The translations under genes and the position numbers were made by a program. A DNA stretch of 64,000 nucleotides, from positions 1,079,946-1,143,945 of the forward strand of contig VWZP01001599.1 of NCBI GenBank assembly GCA_013396995.1, read 5' to 3'. How positions within the stretch are numbered: the stretch's first letter is position 1; the number at the start of each line of letters is the position of its first letter. Origin of the DNA: Dicaeum eximium (lineage: Eukaryota > Chordata > Aves > Passeriformes > Dicaeidae). A model generated the notes under the pieces. That model saw only the letters and a program-made list of their open reading frames with translations. It was not told where the DNA came from and searched no databases. Positions 1-12,851 of the stretch are shown piece by piece.

Positions 1-1354
1 TTTTTTGGTAATTTACATTAGAAAGTGAGGTGTATTAGTCATTTGAAACCATTAATGGATCAGGTCCAAACTAGTATTGGCAATGAAATATTCTTCATAA
101 CAGTATATCCCTGTGGCTATTACCATAAGAGCTGAGTTAAACACACGTAGCAAATTTGGGACTAACAAAGACATCCCATCAATCATCCTTGATTATGTAA
201 TTTTTCCTACATGAAAAATTTCACGAACTTTCCCTAATTTTGAACACTTCTTCTCTAAACTTAGAATATTTCTTTGTCTACTTTCTTAAGTACCAGCTAT
301 AGTTCATCAAAACCCATGGAGTGATGATTTCCCTGCCCTATGATCCAATAGTTTTTGCAAATCAGATGCTTTCACATTCACATAGCCCTCAGTCAAAAAC
401 TCCTAAACTCTTGGTTTTGTTTTACATATTTATTGTCATTTTTCTCTCACCTATCCACAAAGTTTCCACTGGCACATTTCCTTGCTTATTTCAGAGCCCT
501 AATCTTCCCAGGGATCTTGAACCTACTCAGCTGACATGAACGCAAAAGTTGTCATTAGCATTACTGTAAGAATAAACTGTAATATTTCTGTTCTTCTCTA
601 GGGACTGAAATATCTCCAACTTAGATATTATTTATGCATTTCATGTACATGAACTTCTTTCACTTTAACAGAAATGCAGCTTGATACACTGAAACAACAG
701 CTCCTTTATCCTTCAGATGTATCCACATCCACCATCTATGGGACTTTACTCTGAAGAAAACACAGTGAGGCTGAGTTAGACAGGCAGGCATGAGAACGGG
801 AGGATGAGTAAAGGCTGCTGCCCTGTGCCATCACCGTGGTAGCTCTGGCTCTCACACTCGTGCAGGGGGGACTCAAGCAGGCAAGAACCAACAGGTCATG
901 GGCAGTCTGAAGTCACACACATGGGAAACAGACTGGCTGGTTAGATGCTTCCATGGTCCTGGCAACTTAAAAGTGATTTCTACCATGGTGGCTGTACCTT
1001 GACCACTCTCCTGCCTTTGGGCACATGTTCCCATTCTGCTCCAAAGCCACCAGACTGCATGTAAAGCTGTTTAAGGCTTCTGATCTAGCTGAGAACCCCA
1101 CGAGAGTGGTGTATTTTCACCAGGATCTGAACTTAGGAGGAAGAAAACTCACTTAGTGCTTTGCTGTAAGTAAGGGTACAAACCCATGGCAAGGGGCAAG
1201 GCAGAGCAAGGCATGGCATGGATTTGTTTTACCTGCCATGAAGTCATCAAAGGAGTTTTGCATTCCCTTTCCTAGGTACAGCAATACATTGGGGATCTGG
1301 GGCTTGTTTATTTGTTTTTGAATCCAGCTGCTGGTTTTAAAGAAGAGGAGAAGA

Positions 1355-1445
1355 AGATGGTTTAGTTGATTGGTGGTGATTGTTCAAAGATTGGACTTTA
1401 CGGTCTTGATGGTCTTTTGCAACCATAATGATTCTATTATTCTAA
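1355..1445 (+). repeat. CR1 LINE 3' tail fragment
   Basis: The segment resembles the last part of an avian CR1 3'UTR: a 'ttggact...cttgatggtcttttgcaacc' style sequence ending in a diverged short ATTCTAT-type tandem tail at about 1427-1444. CR1 copies are usually 5'-truncated, and this one keeps under 100 bases. It is diverged and therefore old. Confidence 0.6.
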
Positions 1446-3624
1446 AAAATTAATTATATTTGTATTTTTGATTAATGTCACTGGACAAAGGGGTAGAAAT
1501 TTTTAGTAGAAAGTGTGATCATATTAAATACAATCTCCTCAGAAAATGAAGTTAAAGAGCTGTCAAAGCTAACACTTTAAATCACTGGTTTTCTGTTGTT
1601 GCTTAAAATAAAAAAGTTCTTTGTTCAGTCTCTCAATTCTGATCTTCTGAAAAAAAAAAGTTCTGCACTGACCTATCAATCACACTTCTAACCAAACCCT
1701 CAATTTTTTCTGAATATTTTAATTAACTGGAAACTACTTTTTTTGTAATTAATAATTTTGTTTTGAAATGTCTCATTCAAGCCCAAAGAAGTCTGGTCTA
1801 TTTTCTATATTTATTTGCTTTTAATAAAAGCAGAGAACTTTATCCACATATCTGACACTGGTCTTTCTCTCAAGCTCCCCCGGACACTCAGTTGGACCTG
1901 GGTTCCCTTCATCATTCCAAGTAATTTCAACAACGGTGGGAAGCCTTACTTCAAATCCTTTTAAAAGAATGGCCTTAACATATGGGTCAGGTACAGCTTC
2001 TCATATCTCTTACAAACTGGGAAAGTAGTCTGGCCACTTTTCCATAAGGTATGGCTTTAATCTACCCTACAGTTGTCAGTTACAAAAAAAATTATTACTC
2101 TGTCTCAGAGCTGCTTACACAAATCAAAAACCTACTCAAAACAGTAAGGCAGCAACAATGAAAGAACTCTGTCAACTACAGATTTAAGTGAATGTATAAT
2201 TTGTTATTCAGTACAAGTATTCAACCTGATGACTTATAAATATCTACTCCTAGTTGCTGAAGTTCTCACAGTATTCTCTAATTGTGGACAAATTAGCAAC
2301 ATCTTACTTTTCATACTGTTTGTCAGTTCTGGCTCATACTACTGTGAATTCCAAAGAGCTTCTCTGTTTCCAGGAAATATATAAAAAACTGAATCTTAAC
2401 CATGATAAAAGCTATAGCAACATTCACTTAAAAAGTAAACTATTCCCAGATATTTACCAGACAAATAGTTTTTGAGTCCACATTCATAATAGTTTTAGAA
2501 TACAGATGGACATGCAGAAAATTCCAGACTGACCACTGTTGAATCCCATTTTCACAAGCAAAAACTGTATCCCATTACATTGTCTTGATACTGCTAAAAT
2601 TGATTCAGCCAATGCTTCAAGTATTTTCAGATTAACATCCTTAATCTGTGCACACTGGCTACTTTTGGCAAGCAGAGTTATGTATGCTTCATCAGTGTCT
2701 ATGTTAACTCAGTGCATGGTCTCAAAAAATATGGAAAACAGTTCAATATTCCAGAGAAACTAAACATCTTTTACAAGGTATGTGCTTCTGTGGCACAACA
2801 CATGCAGCTGGAAGGTGAAGTACTGTGAAAGTACCAGACCTTTCATTCTGCACAGCCAAAATGGGCAGATCCCATTTTGGTAAGATCTTACATGGAAATA
2901 ACAAGAGGGAAAACAGTCAAGAATACATCACAGGCTTGATGAAGGAATAGCAGAACAGCTGTGTGTTGGGGTTCAGTATGGTGCAACTCATACTCAATTT
3001 GCAGAGGTTGATTTTTCAGGCACTACAGGCCAACTTCTTCAAAGCACTTCAAATTCACACAATTTTCAACAAAATTTGTAGCATCACTCTACACGGAACC
3101 ACAGACAAAAGTCAGATATATTCACTTGCTGTCATTTGGTCTTTGGAGTTAATAACTAGTACAAGAATACCTTTCTAAACTGGAAGGTATTTTTAAGCCT
3201 TTTGGAATTGTTGACACACAATAAGGGAAATGAAAATGTATTATGTCATTCAGAAGCACATGATTCTGTGAAAACCCATTTCTATTTATACCAATACATC
3301 AAAACAAGCATAAACCTTTAGACCTACTGAAGTGTCATTTTGATCTGCCTTTCTACATGATCTATCTAAAGTGCTGACTGAAATTTTGCTGACTAAGTTT
3401 ATGTCAAAGTCCTAAAGGATCTAGAACCTGAACAGAAGAAGTTCAGACTTTGGCCTTTATTACTCAAGAAAATTATACTACTCATATCTCTAGAAGATTT
3501 CTTAAAATGGTGAAAACCCTCTGTTAGTAACCTCATAATATCAAGATTTGTGATGAGTTTTAACAGTTTATTGATAGCTTAATCAGAAACAATAATTGTC
3601 CTGGCAGATAGGGTATCTGCATTT

Positions 3625-3652
3625 AAAAAAAAAAAAAACAAAAAAAAAAAAA
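3625..3652 (+). repeat. Interrupted poly-A tract
   Basis: Two A-runs of about 14 and 13 bases are separated by a single C. No retroposon body was recognised upstream, so this is listed as simple sequence only. Confidence 0.8.
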
Positions 3653-6600
3653 CAACTTTTGAAAAATATTAAAGCTAATGGAAAAAACAAAAGGTACCAA
3701 ATTTTTTTCACTTTACACTTGATAAAATACATTTAGTTCTTTGGAAGTTACAGTAGAAAATAGTTTTCTGAAAACTTCAGGGTTTGTTTGCTTTCAGTCT
3801 AGAAGTAGTGAGGGGAGTTAAGAGCCTGAAAATCCAAGTCAGACAAGCTTGCAAGGTTTATGTTTCCAAAGATAGCTTAAACTTCTTCCTCTTCATACTG
3901 CCGTGTAATAATCCCAGAACAATGGTATTATTGAGGTTAAATGGCAAAAATCCAAGACTGATACCTTCTGTGACTCAATAGAAGACACACACCGGCAGTC
4001 TTAAACAGTTGAGCAACAGAGATTATTGAACTACCTAGACCATAACAAAAAGTGCTTAATTATTTACAACTGCTTAAAAGAGAAAGAGCTTGAGTTCCTG
4101 TCAGAGCCCCGAGACTGGAATCATCTTTACTGGAATGTTACTGCAAAGATCATGCAGTATAAACTCTACCATGTGAATCCATGCAGCACGATGGATCCTT
4201 AACCCATTTCTTTTTGAAAGTATGGCTAGTTTGGTGTATGCTACTCTTGCCTAAAACAACTCTATATGGGTCCAAATAGTCTCTGAATTTAAGGAAAATG
4301 TTGGAAGCAAACCACCATTATTTCAGTTACAAAAGAACTGTAAGACTTGGTCTTTTTTTCTAGTCTTAAAATAGTCTAAAATTGCCTCTGCAATTGCCTC
4401 TTCAGTAAGGAAGTTGCCTTAATATTTAGAATTTTAAACAAATAAAATATTTTTTTTAAAAGGTGGGATAATCACTCCCCCTAAACATATCCAAGAATTT
4501 TGAGATCACTGTGTGGGTAAAGGGGCAGACAGGGCTCCACATGAAGACAAAGGGTGGGGCAGCACAATCCCATTTTTTGTGCAGTTCTCTCAGCATTCTC
4601 AGCCCACATCCAGACCACTTCCAGAGGCCACATCGAGATCCAGGTTAGCAGGATAAAGCCCTGTATTTTGCCAAGCTTGAGAAAACCAATAACCTTTTCA
4701 AGTACAAAAGAACAAGAATTGGGTCACTGACTGACATTTTCACAAAGGGTTTTCTCCCAGCCAAAATGAGAAGTGATATATTTAGTTTTGGGGTTTTTTT
4801 GTTTTGTTTCGTTTTGTTTTTTAATGGCAGACGTCAGCAGAATATGATGAGTTACTGAGTTCAACCAGCAACCTTTCACAGTGGACAAAATGAAAAATGT
4901 ATATGAGGTTAAAATGTTCTCATCATGAGGTCTTGAAGCTACTTGTGCTAAGCCAAACAGGTACACCTGTATTTTGAATAGTTAAGATTTTTGAGACTAA
5001 AAGCAAGACTTCTTGAAATAGTGTAGATTTATGTCAAGCTATGATTTACACAGGGGACAGCAGGAGACAAGTGACACATTACACAGCTATGGATAAAACT
5101 GCCTTTTCCCTCTCTTTATTTGCAAAACACCCTATGACTTTTCTGCAAGAAAAAAGTTCATATTACAGGATAAGAATCATGTTAGATAGGAAGAGAATCA
5201 TGTTAGACAATCACAGCACAGTGGTGTGTGCTATAAGTGACAAAGCAGGTATCAGTCCTAAAGCTGTCCACAGAACTGGCTGATGAAAATGCATTCTTCC
5301 ATTTAAGAAGGAATTCCTGAGATGTAAGAAATTATCTTTTAAGATGACACTTTTAAATAAAAATTGCTAAACTGCCAGAACATAGTTTGATCATCAAGAT
5401 CAGCCTGCCACTGATGCAAGTAAACCTGCAGAGCAATTCAATCCTGCACAGCCCTGGGTGATGCAGACCAAAAAATACTTCCCAGGGCTCTAGGCAAATT
5501 AAGGCTTATTGTAAAATACTGGCTATCACTGTTAACACTGCAAAAATAAGGGAGCAAGGAATAAAAGGGTATATAAAGCAACTCAGGTCCCTGACTTTAG
5601 ACTTACTTACTGAAAAACCCAAAGCTTTACATACTGACATAATAACATATATAAAGGAATAAAAAGCTGGTCAAACAAAGACTGAGGCACTTCACAAAGA
5701 CTTAAAAACTGGTTATGAATTTCATGTTCCACTGAGTTCTGCCCATGAACTAGTGGCACTATCTGCCATGCCTGGTGAGAGACCTACCTGGATGATAATT
5801 CTGAGATGACTTTGACTTTGCTCTGCTAAAGCTATTTGACTTGAAGACAGTCAAGTACCCAGTCATGAGCTGCTTCAAGGAACCCAAATTGCAATCCATT
5901 ATTTGAACCCTGTCTTTCAAATGAGAGACAATGTGGTATTTTGTTTTGTTTGGTTTTTTTCCTCTGGGTTTCAAACAAACAAAACCAACCAACAAAACCA
6001 AACCAATCACACTTGTCAGGTATCTCAGTTTCCTCCCACAGAAGAATGGGAGAATGGATAATCTCAATTTTTTTGGCATGAGAGCAGAGAGACATGGTAA
6101 TAATGGGTTCTGAGAGAAAATTTTTTAAAAATGGACAAATTTAAGAACACTGAGCACTGAAATGATAGACTCAAGCAGTTCTGAAGAGGTATCAGAGAAA
6201 GCATAGATTAGATTAGATTAAAGCATAGATTTCAGATTAGACTCTGAATCAAAAAGGCTCTTTTAAAAATTCTGGTTTATTTTCCTACCCAGGGGTTTCT
6301 ATAATTACCTAGCAACAATTAGGACTATTAAGTTGGTCAGTGTCAGCACAAGACTTTCACAGCAGAGTTTAAAAAGCCAGGTATACATGAAAACTGTTAT
6401 AACTAACAAACTGGGTTTATTACTTAAGAAAGGGAAAATATTTGCAACTTTATTTCTAACTGCATTTACCACAGAAATTAAAAACAGAAATTTAATACTC
6501 TACCCTTACATAGACATCTCCCTTGCTGGCTAACAAAAACTTAATTTACACTTCTCTGTGCCTGTGTGAAAGGAAAAATGTGATCTATTCATGCACATTA

Positions 6601-8975
6601 ATGGATTATAAATTAGTATAACCATTGAGGGAAAGAACCTTCTGTGGGTCTAATTGTAGACAGCACAATGAAAGAACGATAATGAAAGAAGAGTGGACAA
6701 CACAAGATGTAAGTTACAAGATATAAACTAATAATTAAAATATTTAATTATATTGTACAGAAATGAAATTATTTCTCATCAAATATTTGTTTCATTTCAG
6801 TCTCATCTTTTCTCAGAACAATAGAAGCGTAGAAGTTAGACAACAATGATAAAATTATGTATTTAAAATAATAAATGGGAAAGACAAACAATATCACAAT
6901 CTCTGTTTACACTTTTGCATAATACATAAGTAAATGGAAAAGCTTTTTTATTTGATGCATATTTAGGCTGCAAAAGTCAAAGAGCCACAGCTTTGTTAAG
7001 GTTATAAGGAGTCAGGACACAAACAGACACAAAGAGAAAAGGAAATATTTAATGCAGTTACAATAATTATTTATTTAAATCTGAAATGTATTTTTATCAA
7101 GACAATCTCTATTTCTGTGAATTTAGGAGGCAACATCTGGTATATGGAGTTTATCACAAAACATCTCCTACAACAGCTTTACTTTTTTCACTGACATATC
7201 CTGGATAGTTGGTGGGTTGGCAACCACAGTAGATAGGTCTGTCATATACATTTGGCAGCAGGAAACTAAAGAATTTTTAATTGACACAAATAAAGACAAT
7301 TTCATTCTGACAGAAATATAATATGGCTTTAGACACTTCTTTTAGAGCTGGAAAACAAGGAACAACATCTGAGCACTAGCAAGAAAATTAATTAAAATGA
7401 ACACTTATGCACCTGTTTGCTGTAAAATAATTTCATTTTGGAAATCAGAAATAAGAGGTATTTTCTGTTTATTTACTTTATTACCTTGTAAGTTGTTTTC
7501 CCTATTATTGCAGTGCTACCTAAGGTCAGCTAAATCAGGATTCTAGTCACTCTCCTCAAACTGCTTCCATTTTGAAGGTAAGATATGACAAATAAGTGAG
7601 ACTAACTTTTATTTTGTGAGAAAACCTGTAAAAAGAAGAGCCAACAGCATGCATATTAAAGGCTTCTCTTTAAGCTCACCCTTTACCTAACCTCAGCAAC
7701 CTTTCTGCTTGTCTCAGTCAAGCAGACCAAACACACTATTGAAAGGGCAGGTTCACTCAATTATACCTGGGTGGGAAGAAGGTGGGCAGGGATTTATAAG
7801 TGGAGAGAAGTCAGAAAGAGAAGTAGACATTTATGATTTTTAGAAAGAAGTAGTTAACAGGTGTGGTGAGATTTCTAACTCCCTTCCTTAAGAGATGATT
7901 AAGAACATCAACAAAAAAACCAAAACTAGAAAAAAAAGTTGAAGGTTGTGTTTCCTGAATTCTAGATGCTAAGCTGAGAGTAGAAACACTGAAGGCTAGA
8001 AGAAAAGGGGTAACAGAAATAATTAAATTTTGTTCTTCAAAGATTAAGCCAGGAAATAAAATGAGAAGAGAATTTTAAAATTGAGACCATGCTGGAAAAT
8101 GCAGAATGAACCACTGGTATGGCTGACACCATTTATGTATATATCAATTAAAAAAAACTATAAATAGTAAAAAACATCCCAAACACCAAAATGGCAAACA
8201 AGATATTTGTCTTGAGATATGTCATAGGAATTCTGAACAGTGAGCATATGACGAGGCAGCTTTTTGAAGCAATGGGACCATTCCAGCACCTTCTTGTCTA
8301 ACTACAAATATGCTTATTCTACTACAAATGCCTGGGGAAAAGTTCCCTCCCAAAACAGAGGGTAGAACACCAAGTGCCTACACCCAGTCTAGCACATTCT
8401 CTATATCCATTGAGCTTGAGTTAGTAGCTAGTCACAAATAGGCTGCTTGGGCAGACAGGAACAGCAAAGAGATTCCATTGCAAAAAGAGTAACCTACCTC
8501 TATATGGACACAGCTGACCCCCAGCAACAACCTTGCTAGCATCAGAGTGAAAGATATCTATAGAACAGTGAAGAAGAAATATCCTCCATATAACAGAGCT
8601 CATGAGAAGGGGGCGCTAAAATTTTCTGTGTAGGTATAGCAGTTGTACACACATAGAGACCAACTATTCCCACTTGGGATATCCCCCCATAACATACTCG
8701 TGAGAAATTAAATTAAAACTGGTGTGGACCAGTGCTGTCCCAACAAGAGAGCAACTACTTGGTGATATTTCCCTACCTGATTGATGATTTTCAGGTACCG
8801 AGTTTCTATTTAAAAAAATAACCTTTGTGCTCTTCTAGGAGGTTGGCATTTTTTTTTAATCATTCAGCCTAACCCAAGCCAGGATCCACACCCGTCAGAG
8901 GCTTGCAAAACCCAGAATGCTTCAGATATCATTTATCTAAAAAGAGACCTTAGATTTTTACTTCCTGCAATTTTT

Positions 8976-8994
8976 TATATATATATATATATAT
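8976..8994. repeat. (TA)n microsatellite
   Basis: About nine TA dinucleotides follow a short T-run. It is a simple-sequence repeat, likely length-polymorphic, with no associated feature. Confidence 0.85.
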
Positions 8995-11941
8995 GTAAGT
9001 GCTAAAAGAATGAAGGCAGAGAAAGTTAAACAGTGGCCCAACCAAACCAAGTGGGATGTCCCTAAAGTTTCTGCTGCAACTTAGACAGATGAAGCATGTG
9101 ATCCAAACCCAGTCTGATCAATCAAAAATCTCTTCTTTGCCTTTTTAATCATTGCTGGATCAATTAGATGTACTACTCCCACATGCTATGCTTATGATTA
9201 AATTTATTTTCAAACAGCAGTTTCAATGCCATTAACTGAACGCTACATTACTGAATGCCTTTCTTTATACTTAATCCACTGTTCTCATTATACTTCTGTC
9301 ATTGCTGTTTTGATCATTAACTGTATCACTAGAAGTGGCTTAATAATTACTCATTGCTTCTAGAAGCCTTAGAATAAAATTCTTCCTGATTCCTCAGGTT
9401 TTCTGGAAAAAAAAAATTCTTTTTTACACCATTACCTGTTTAAAACTTTTAACACTATTTCATGAATAGTTGCAGTTTTTAACAGTCTCCTAAAAGTATT
9501 GCAACAAGTACAGCAGTGAGAGTAACAGTTCAATAGAGCAATTGGATGTTCTATATAACACAATCATTACAGGAATCAATCTGTGATAAAAAGCAGTCCT
9601 TCCCAGAAGTCCTCCCAAATAACAGTTTAATGAATCACATGCTTCTACTGTTTTGCAAAAAAACTCCCCAAACCAAGATCTGTATTTATCATCTTATGCT
9701 CAAATTTAACACCGTTCCTCAGGACCTGGTGGTAATATATTAGACAGGTTCCCAGGCTGTGAACTTTTCCCTCCATTACTCTAAATTTCAGAGACATCCA
9801 GACAAAAAGGATTTGTATAGGAATTACAGCTACATGCCTCTGCATGTAAAAGGCCACTCACTTGAGCAAGACAAGGCAGAAGACTTCCTGTTGGCAGTAT
9901 TCAAATAAACTAAGTTATGTCAGCAAAAACTACAATCAAGAAAATTTTCCTTAATCCAGAAAGATTGTTTATTGTTTTTTCTCCAGTAAAAATGAAAAGT
10001 CTGAAATTAGACAGTATGGATACTAGAAGCAAGCATTCACACTAGAAACCATCTAGGAACTATTACTTCAGAGGGATCCTGCCCTTCAAGCTCACCATGC
10101 CAATTGCAAATGCCTTGCTCTTACCATGACACTGTATTCACTGCACCACCTTCTGTCTCACAGATCCTGAGAACAGATGAAAGCAAAATATCTTGGTAGC
10201 AATTCAGGAAAGTGCTTCTGACAGATCTAACGAGCCATGCAATGAGTGGAGTTGCAATGACTCACTGTGGGAATATAGATTCCCAATACCTACTCGTATG
10301 CACCATGTTCCCTGAATTGTCTGGGGCTCTGGCCAGTTAATAGCCACAACAAAACATGATGTGACTCTCTGCTGTTGACTGTGATGCTCTTTTCCACACA
10401 GTGACTCACAGCTTTGTAACCTCAAAGGTGCAACATTAGAACATGTTGCAAAATGATCAGTGGTGTCATGGGCAGGTAAAACAGGATTATTTTGCTAATG
10501 CATACAAATAAAGAGGCTGGAATACCAAGTAGATGTCAAACAGAAGTTGTATTTACGTATCAAAAGTAGAAACAGTGCAAGCAGGAGAAAAAAAAACATT
10601 ATTCTAAATTATTTGAAAGCACAGACAGCCTTAACATTGCTTCCAAATGTAATGAAACCTGTGTAGTAAATATGTGAATATTGCAAAGAAAATATTCAAA
10701 GAACAAGTACACTGAATTCCTTTTCATTTTTTTTCTCCACAGCATTATGACACAGCCTTTAATTGTGTTGTCACTTCATCTAAACCCCTCCATCCCATTC
10801 CAGGTAACAGAAACCAAGTAAGTCTAACAAAGAGAAAATCAAACCGAACAAACAAAAAGAGATGCTAGCTAGAACCATTAATTTCTTAAGGACTCTCCTA
10901 AATTCAGAATCAGAGGTTAAATATCTGACACCCAGATGAAATTTCCATGTACAAGGAAAATCTCATTTAAAGCATGCTGTCTTTTGTCTGTTCTTCTAGA
11001 TGCTGACAATAATAAGAATCCCATCAGTGTCACTCCTCCAAGTTAATTCTATTACATCATGAATTATTTAAGTAGAGATACTAGCAAAATATGAAGCAGG
11101 TTGGTGGGAAATATTTGCCTGTTACAAAATCCTGTCCACTTGAAATGACCAGTCAGTGCTTGCTGCCAAAGGAGCATGTGGAGATTTTGCAGAAAGTTAG
11201 CCAAAGGGTTAATTGGAGGTTTGTTACAATTGGCTGATGTGGACAAGGAAACCTATGATCATGGCTCTTTAGTGCAAGCCATATGGTCCATTTTTTCCCC
11301 ATATACATCTGGATTTCAGATATATTCCATGATGAGTTTGGATGATCTGGTTAAAGAAATGGGTATATCAAGGAGCATAAAAATAACTATATGGGACAAA
11401 GGCAAATTTGTTTATTGTAGAGCCTCATAGGCAATTGGGTTTCCAAGACTTTAGTGCAAGGTAAAAGCAAGGTAAGATTTGTAGGAAAGCATTATGAGAA
11501 AGGAATCTAGATCAAACAGCTGTTGGCAGCTTATATAGCTGCACTAACAAAGAAGGAGCTATCTTCAATAGCCTGGACAGTTTTGGTGTATATAGGATGA
11601 TTAGGATTCAGGGACTTCTATAGTATCAAAGTAATAGGAACTGCTGAGTATTTTACTGCACCAATTAGACAAAAGGTATCTTTTTTAATATACTAGTGCC
11701 TGTTGACTTCACACACTGAAACTAATGAGGTTTTTGTAACGAGAACTATTATATCTATGGCAACAGCAACTTGAATGAAGGAGTTATGTCAGTGGTTAGA
11801 GACTTAGGGAGAAAAAGCTGTATATACATATACAGGATCCTATGTAAAAACACAATTCTATATGGCCATTTAAATATTAGGGATTTATTAGAGGGAAGGA
11901 ACCTTTTACTATAAGCCCAATAATCATTGTTTTAGAAGCAT

Positions 11942-12815
11942 GGGATTGTTATAGTTGGAAAAGATCACTGAGTCCAACCATTAACATAGCACTGCCATGT
12001 TTACCACTAAACCAATTTCCCAAATACCACATACACATGCCTTTTGAACACTACTGAGATGGTGTTTCTACCACTTCCCTAGGCAGCCTGTTCCAAAGAT
12101 TGCCCACCTTTTCAGTGAAGAAAATTTTCCTAATATCTAATCTGAAGCTTCCCTGGTGCAACTTGGGAAGTTGCCTCTCATCCTATCACTTGTTATTTGG
12201 GAGAAGAGATTGAACCCCACCTCACTACAGCCTCTTGTCAAACAATTGTAGAAAGCAATAAGGTCTCCCCTGAGACTCCCTTTTTCCAGGCTAAGCAACC
12301 ACAGTTCCCTCAGACTTCTGCCCCAGACCCTTCACCAGCTTTGTTGNGAAGCTTCCCTGGTGCAACTTGGGAAGTTGCCTCTCATCCTATCACTTGTTAT
12401 TTGGGAGAAGAGATTGAACCCCACCTCACTACAGCCTCTTGTCAAACAATTGTAGAAAGCAATAAGGTCTCCCCTGAGACTCCCTTTTTCCAGGCTAAGC
12501 AACCACAGTTCCCTCAGACTTCTGCCCCAGACCCTTCACCAGCTTTGTTGCCCTCCCCTGGATATGCTCCAGCACCTCAATATCTTTCTTGTAATAAGGG
12601 CCGGAAACTAAACACAGGACTTGAGGCCTCACCAGTGCCAAGTACAGAGGGACAATCATTGCCCTAGTCCTGCTGGCCCCATTATTTCTGATCCAGGTCA
12701 GGATGCCACTGGCCTTCTTGGCCATCTCAGTTATGTTCACTCTGCTGTCAACCCAAGACAATCAGGGCACCCCCAGTGCACACCTGCTCTCACATGCCCA
12801 ATAAGGAAGACTTAT
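11942..12815 (-). repeat. CR1 LINE 3' fragment (minus), split by an assembly join
   Basis: Read on the minus strand, this is the 3' half of a CR1 element. It covers the end of the reverse-transcriptase ORF (minus-strand peptides such as 'ASGILTWIRNNGASRTRAM', resembling the CR1 segment after the RT palm) and the 3'UTR ending near 11,942 with a 'agttggaaaagatcactgagtccaacc' type terminus as read on the plus strand. The coding frame is broken and not functional. A 203-bp stretch inside it is present twice on either side of an N at 12,347, so the true element is about 200 bp shorter than it appears. Confidence 0.88.
12144..12550. repeat. 203-bp exact direct duplication flanking a single N (probable assembly artefact)
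   Basis: Positions 12144-12346 and 12348-12550 appear identical over 203 bases and are separated only by one N at 12347. This is what is expected when two contigs with overlapping ends are placed side by side instead of merged. It should not be read as a real tandem repeat. The open frame spanning 12197-12667 on the plus strand owes its length to this duplication. Confidence 0.9.
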
Positions 12816-12851
12816 GGTTTCCTGTTACTTGGACCAGCTATGACAGAATAG

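Larger units (their letters stand above)
1..11930. other. Intergenic AT-rich DNA upstream of ASZ1
   Basis: No exon-like coding stretch, CpG island or RNA gene was recognised here on either strand. All open frames are short (at most about 106 codons), overlap each other and lack recognisable protein similarity. Simple-sequence tracts occur: an interrupted A-run at 3625-3652, a TA dinucleotide run at 8976-8994, and a T-rich/A-rich inverted pair around 5935-6004. The only interspersed repeat identified is a CR1 tail near 1355-1445. By conserved vertebrate synteny this is the CFTR-to-ASZ1 spacer. CFTR exon 1, expected on the minus strand, was looked for by eye and not found. Confidence 0.6.

Noticed and set aside
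5173..5207. Two copies of agaatcatgttaga 21 bases apart
   Set aside because: A short local duplication in unremarkable DNA; no sign of function.
5935..6004. T-rich/A-rich inverted pair that could fold as a hairpin
   Set aside because: The arms pair imperfectly and are low-complexity (TTTTG / CAAAA); no RNA gene features.
12197..12667. 156-codon plus-strand frame with an internal repeat
   Set aside because: It is antisense to a CR1 element and its length comes from the artefactual 203-bp duplication across the N.
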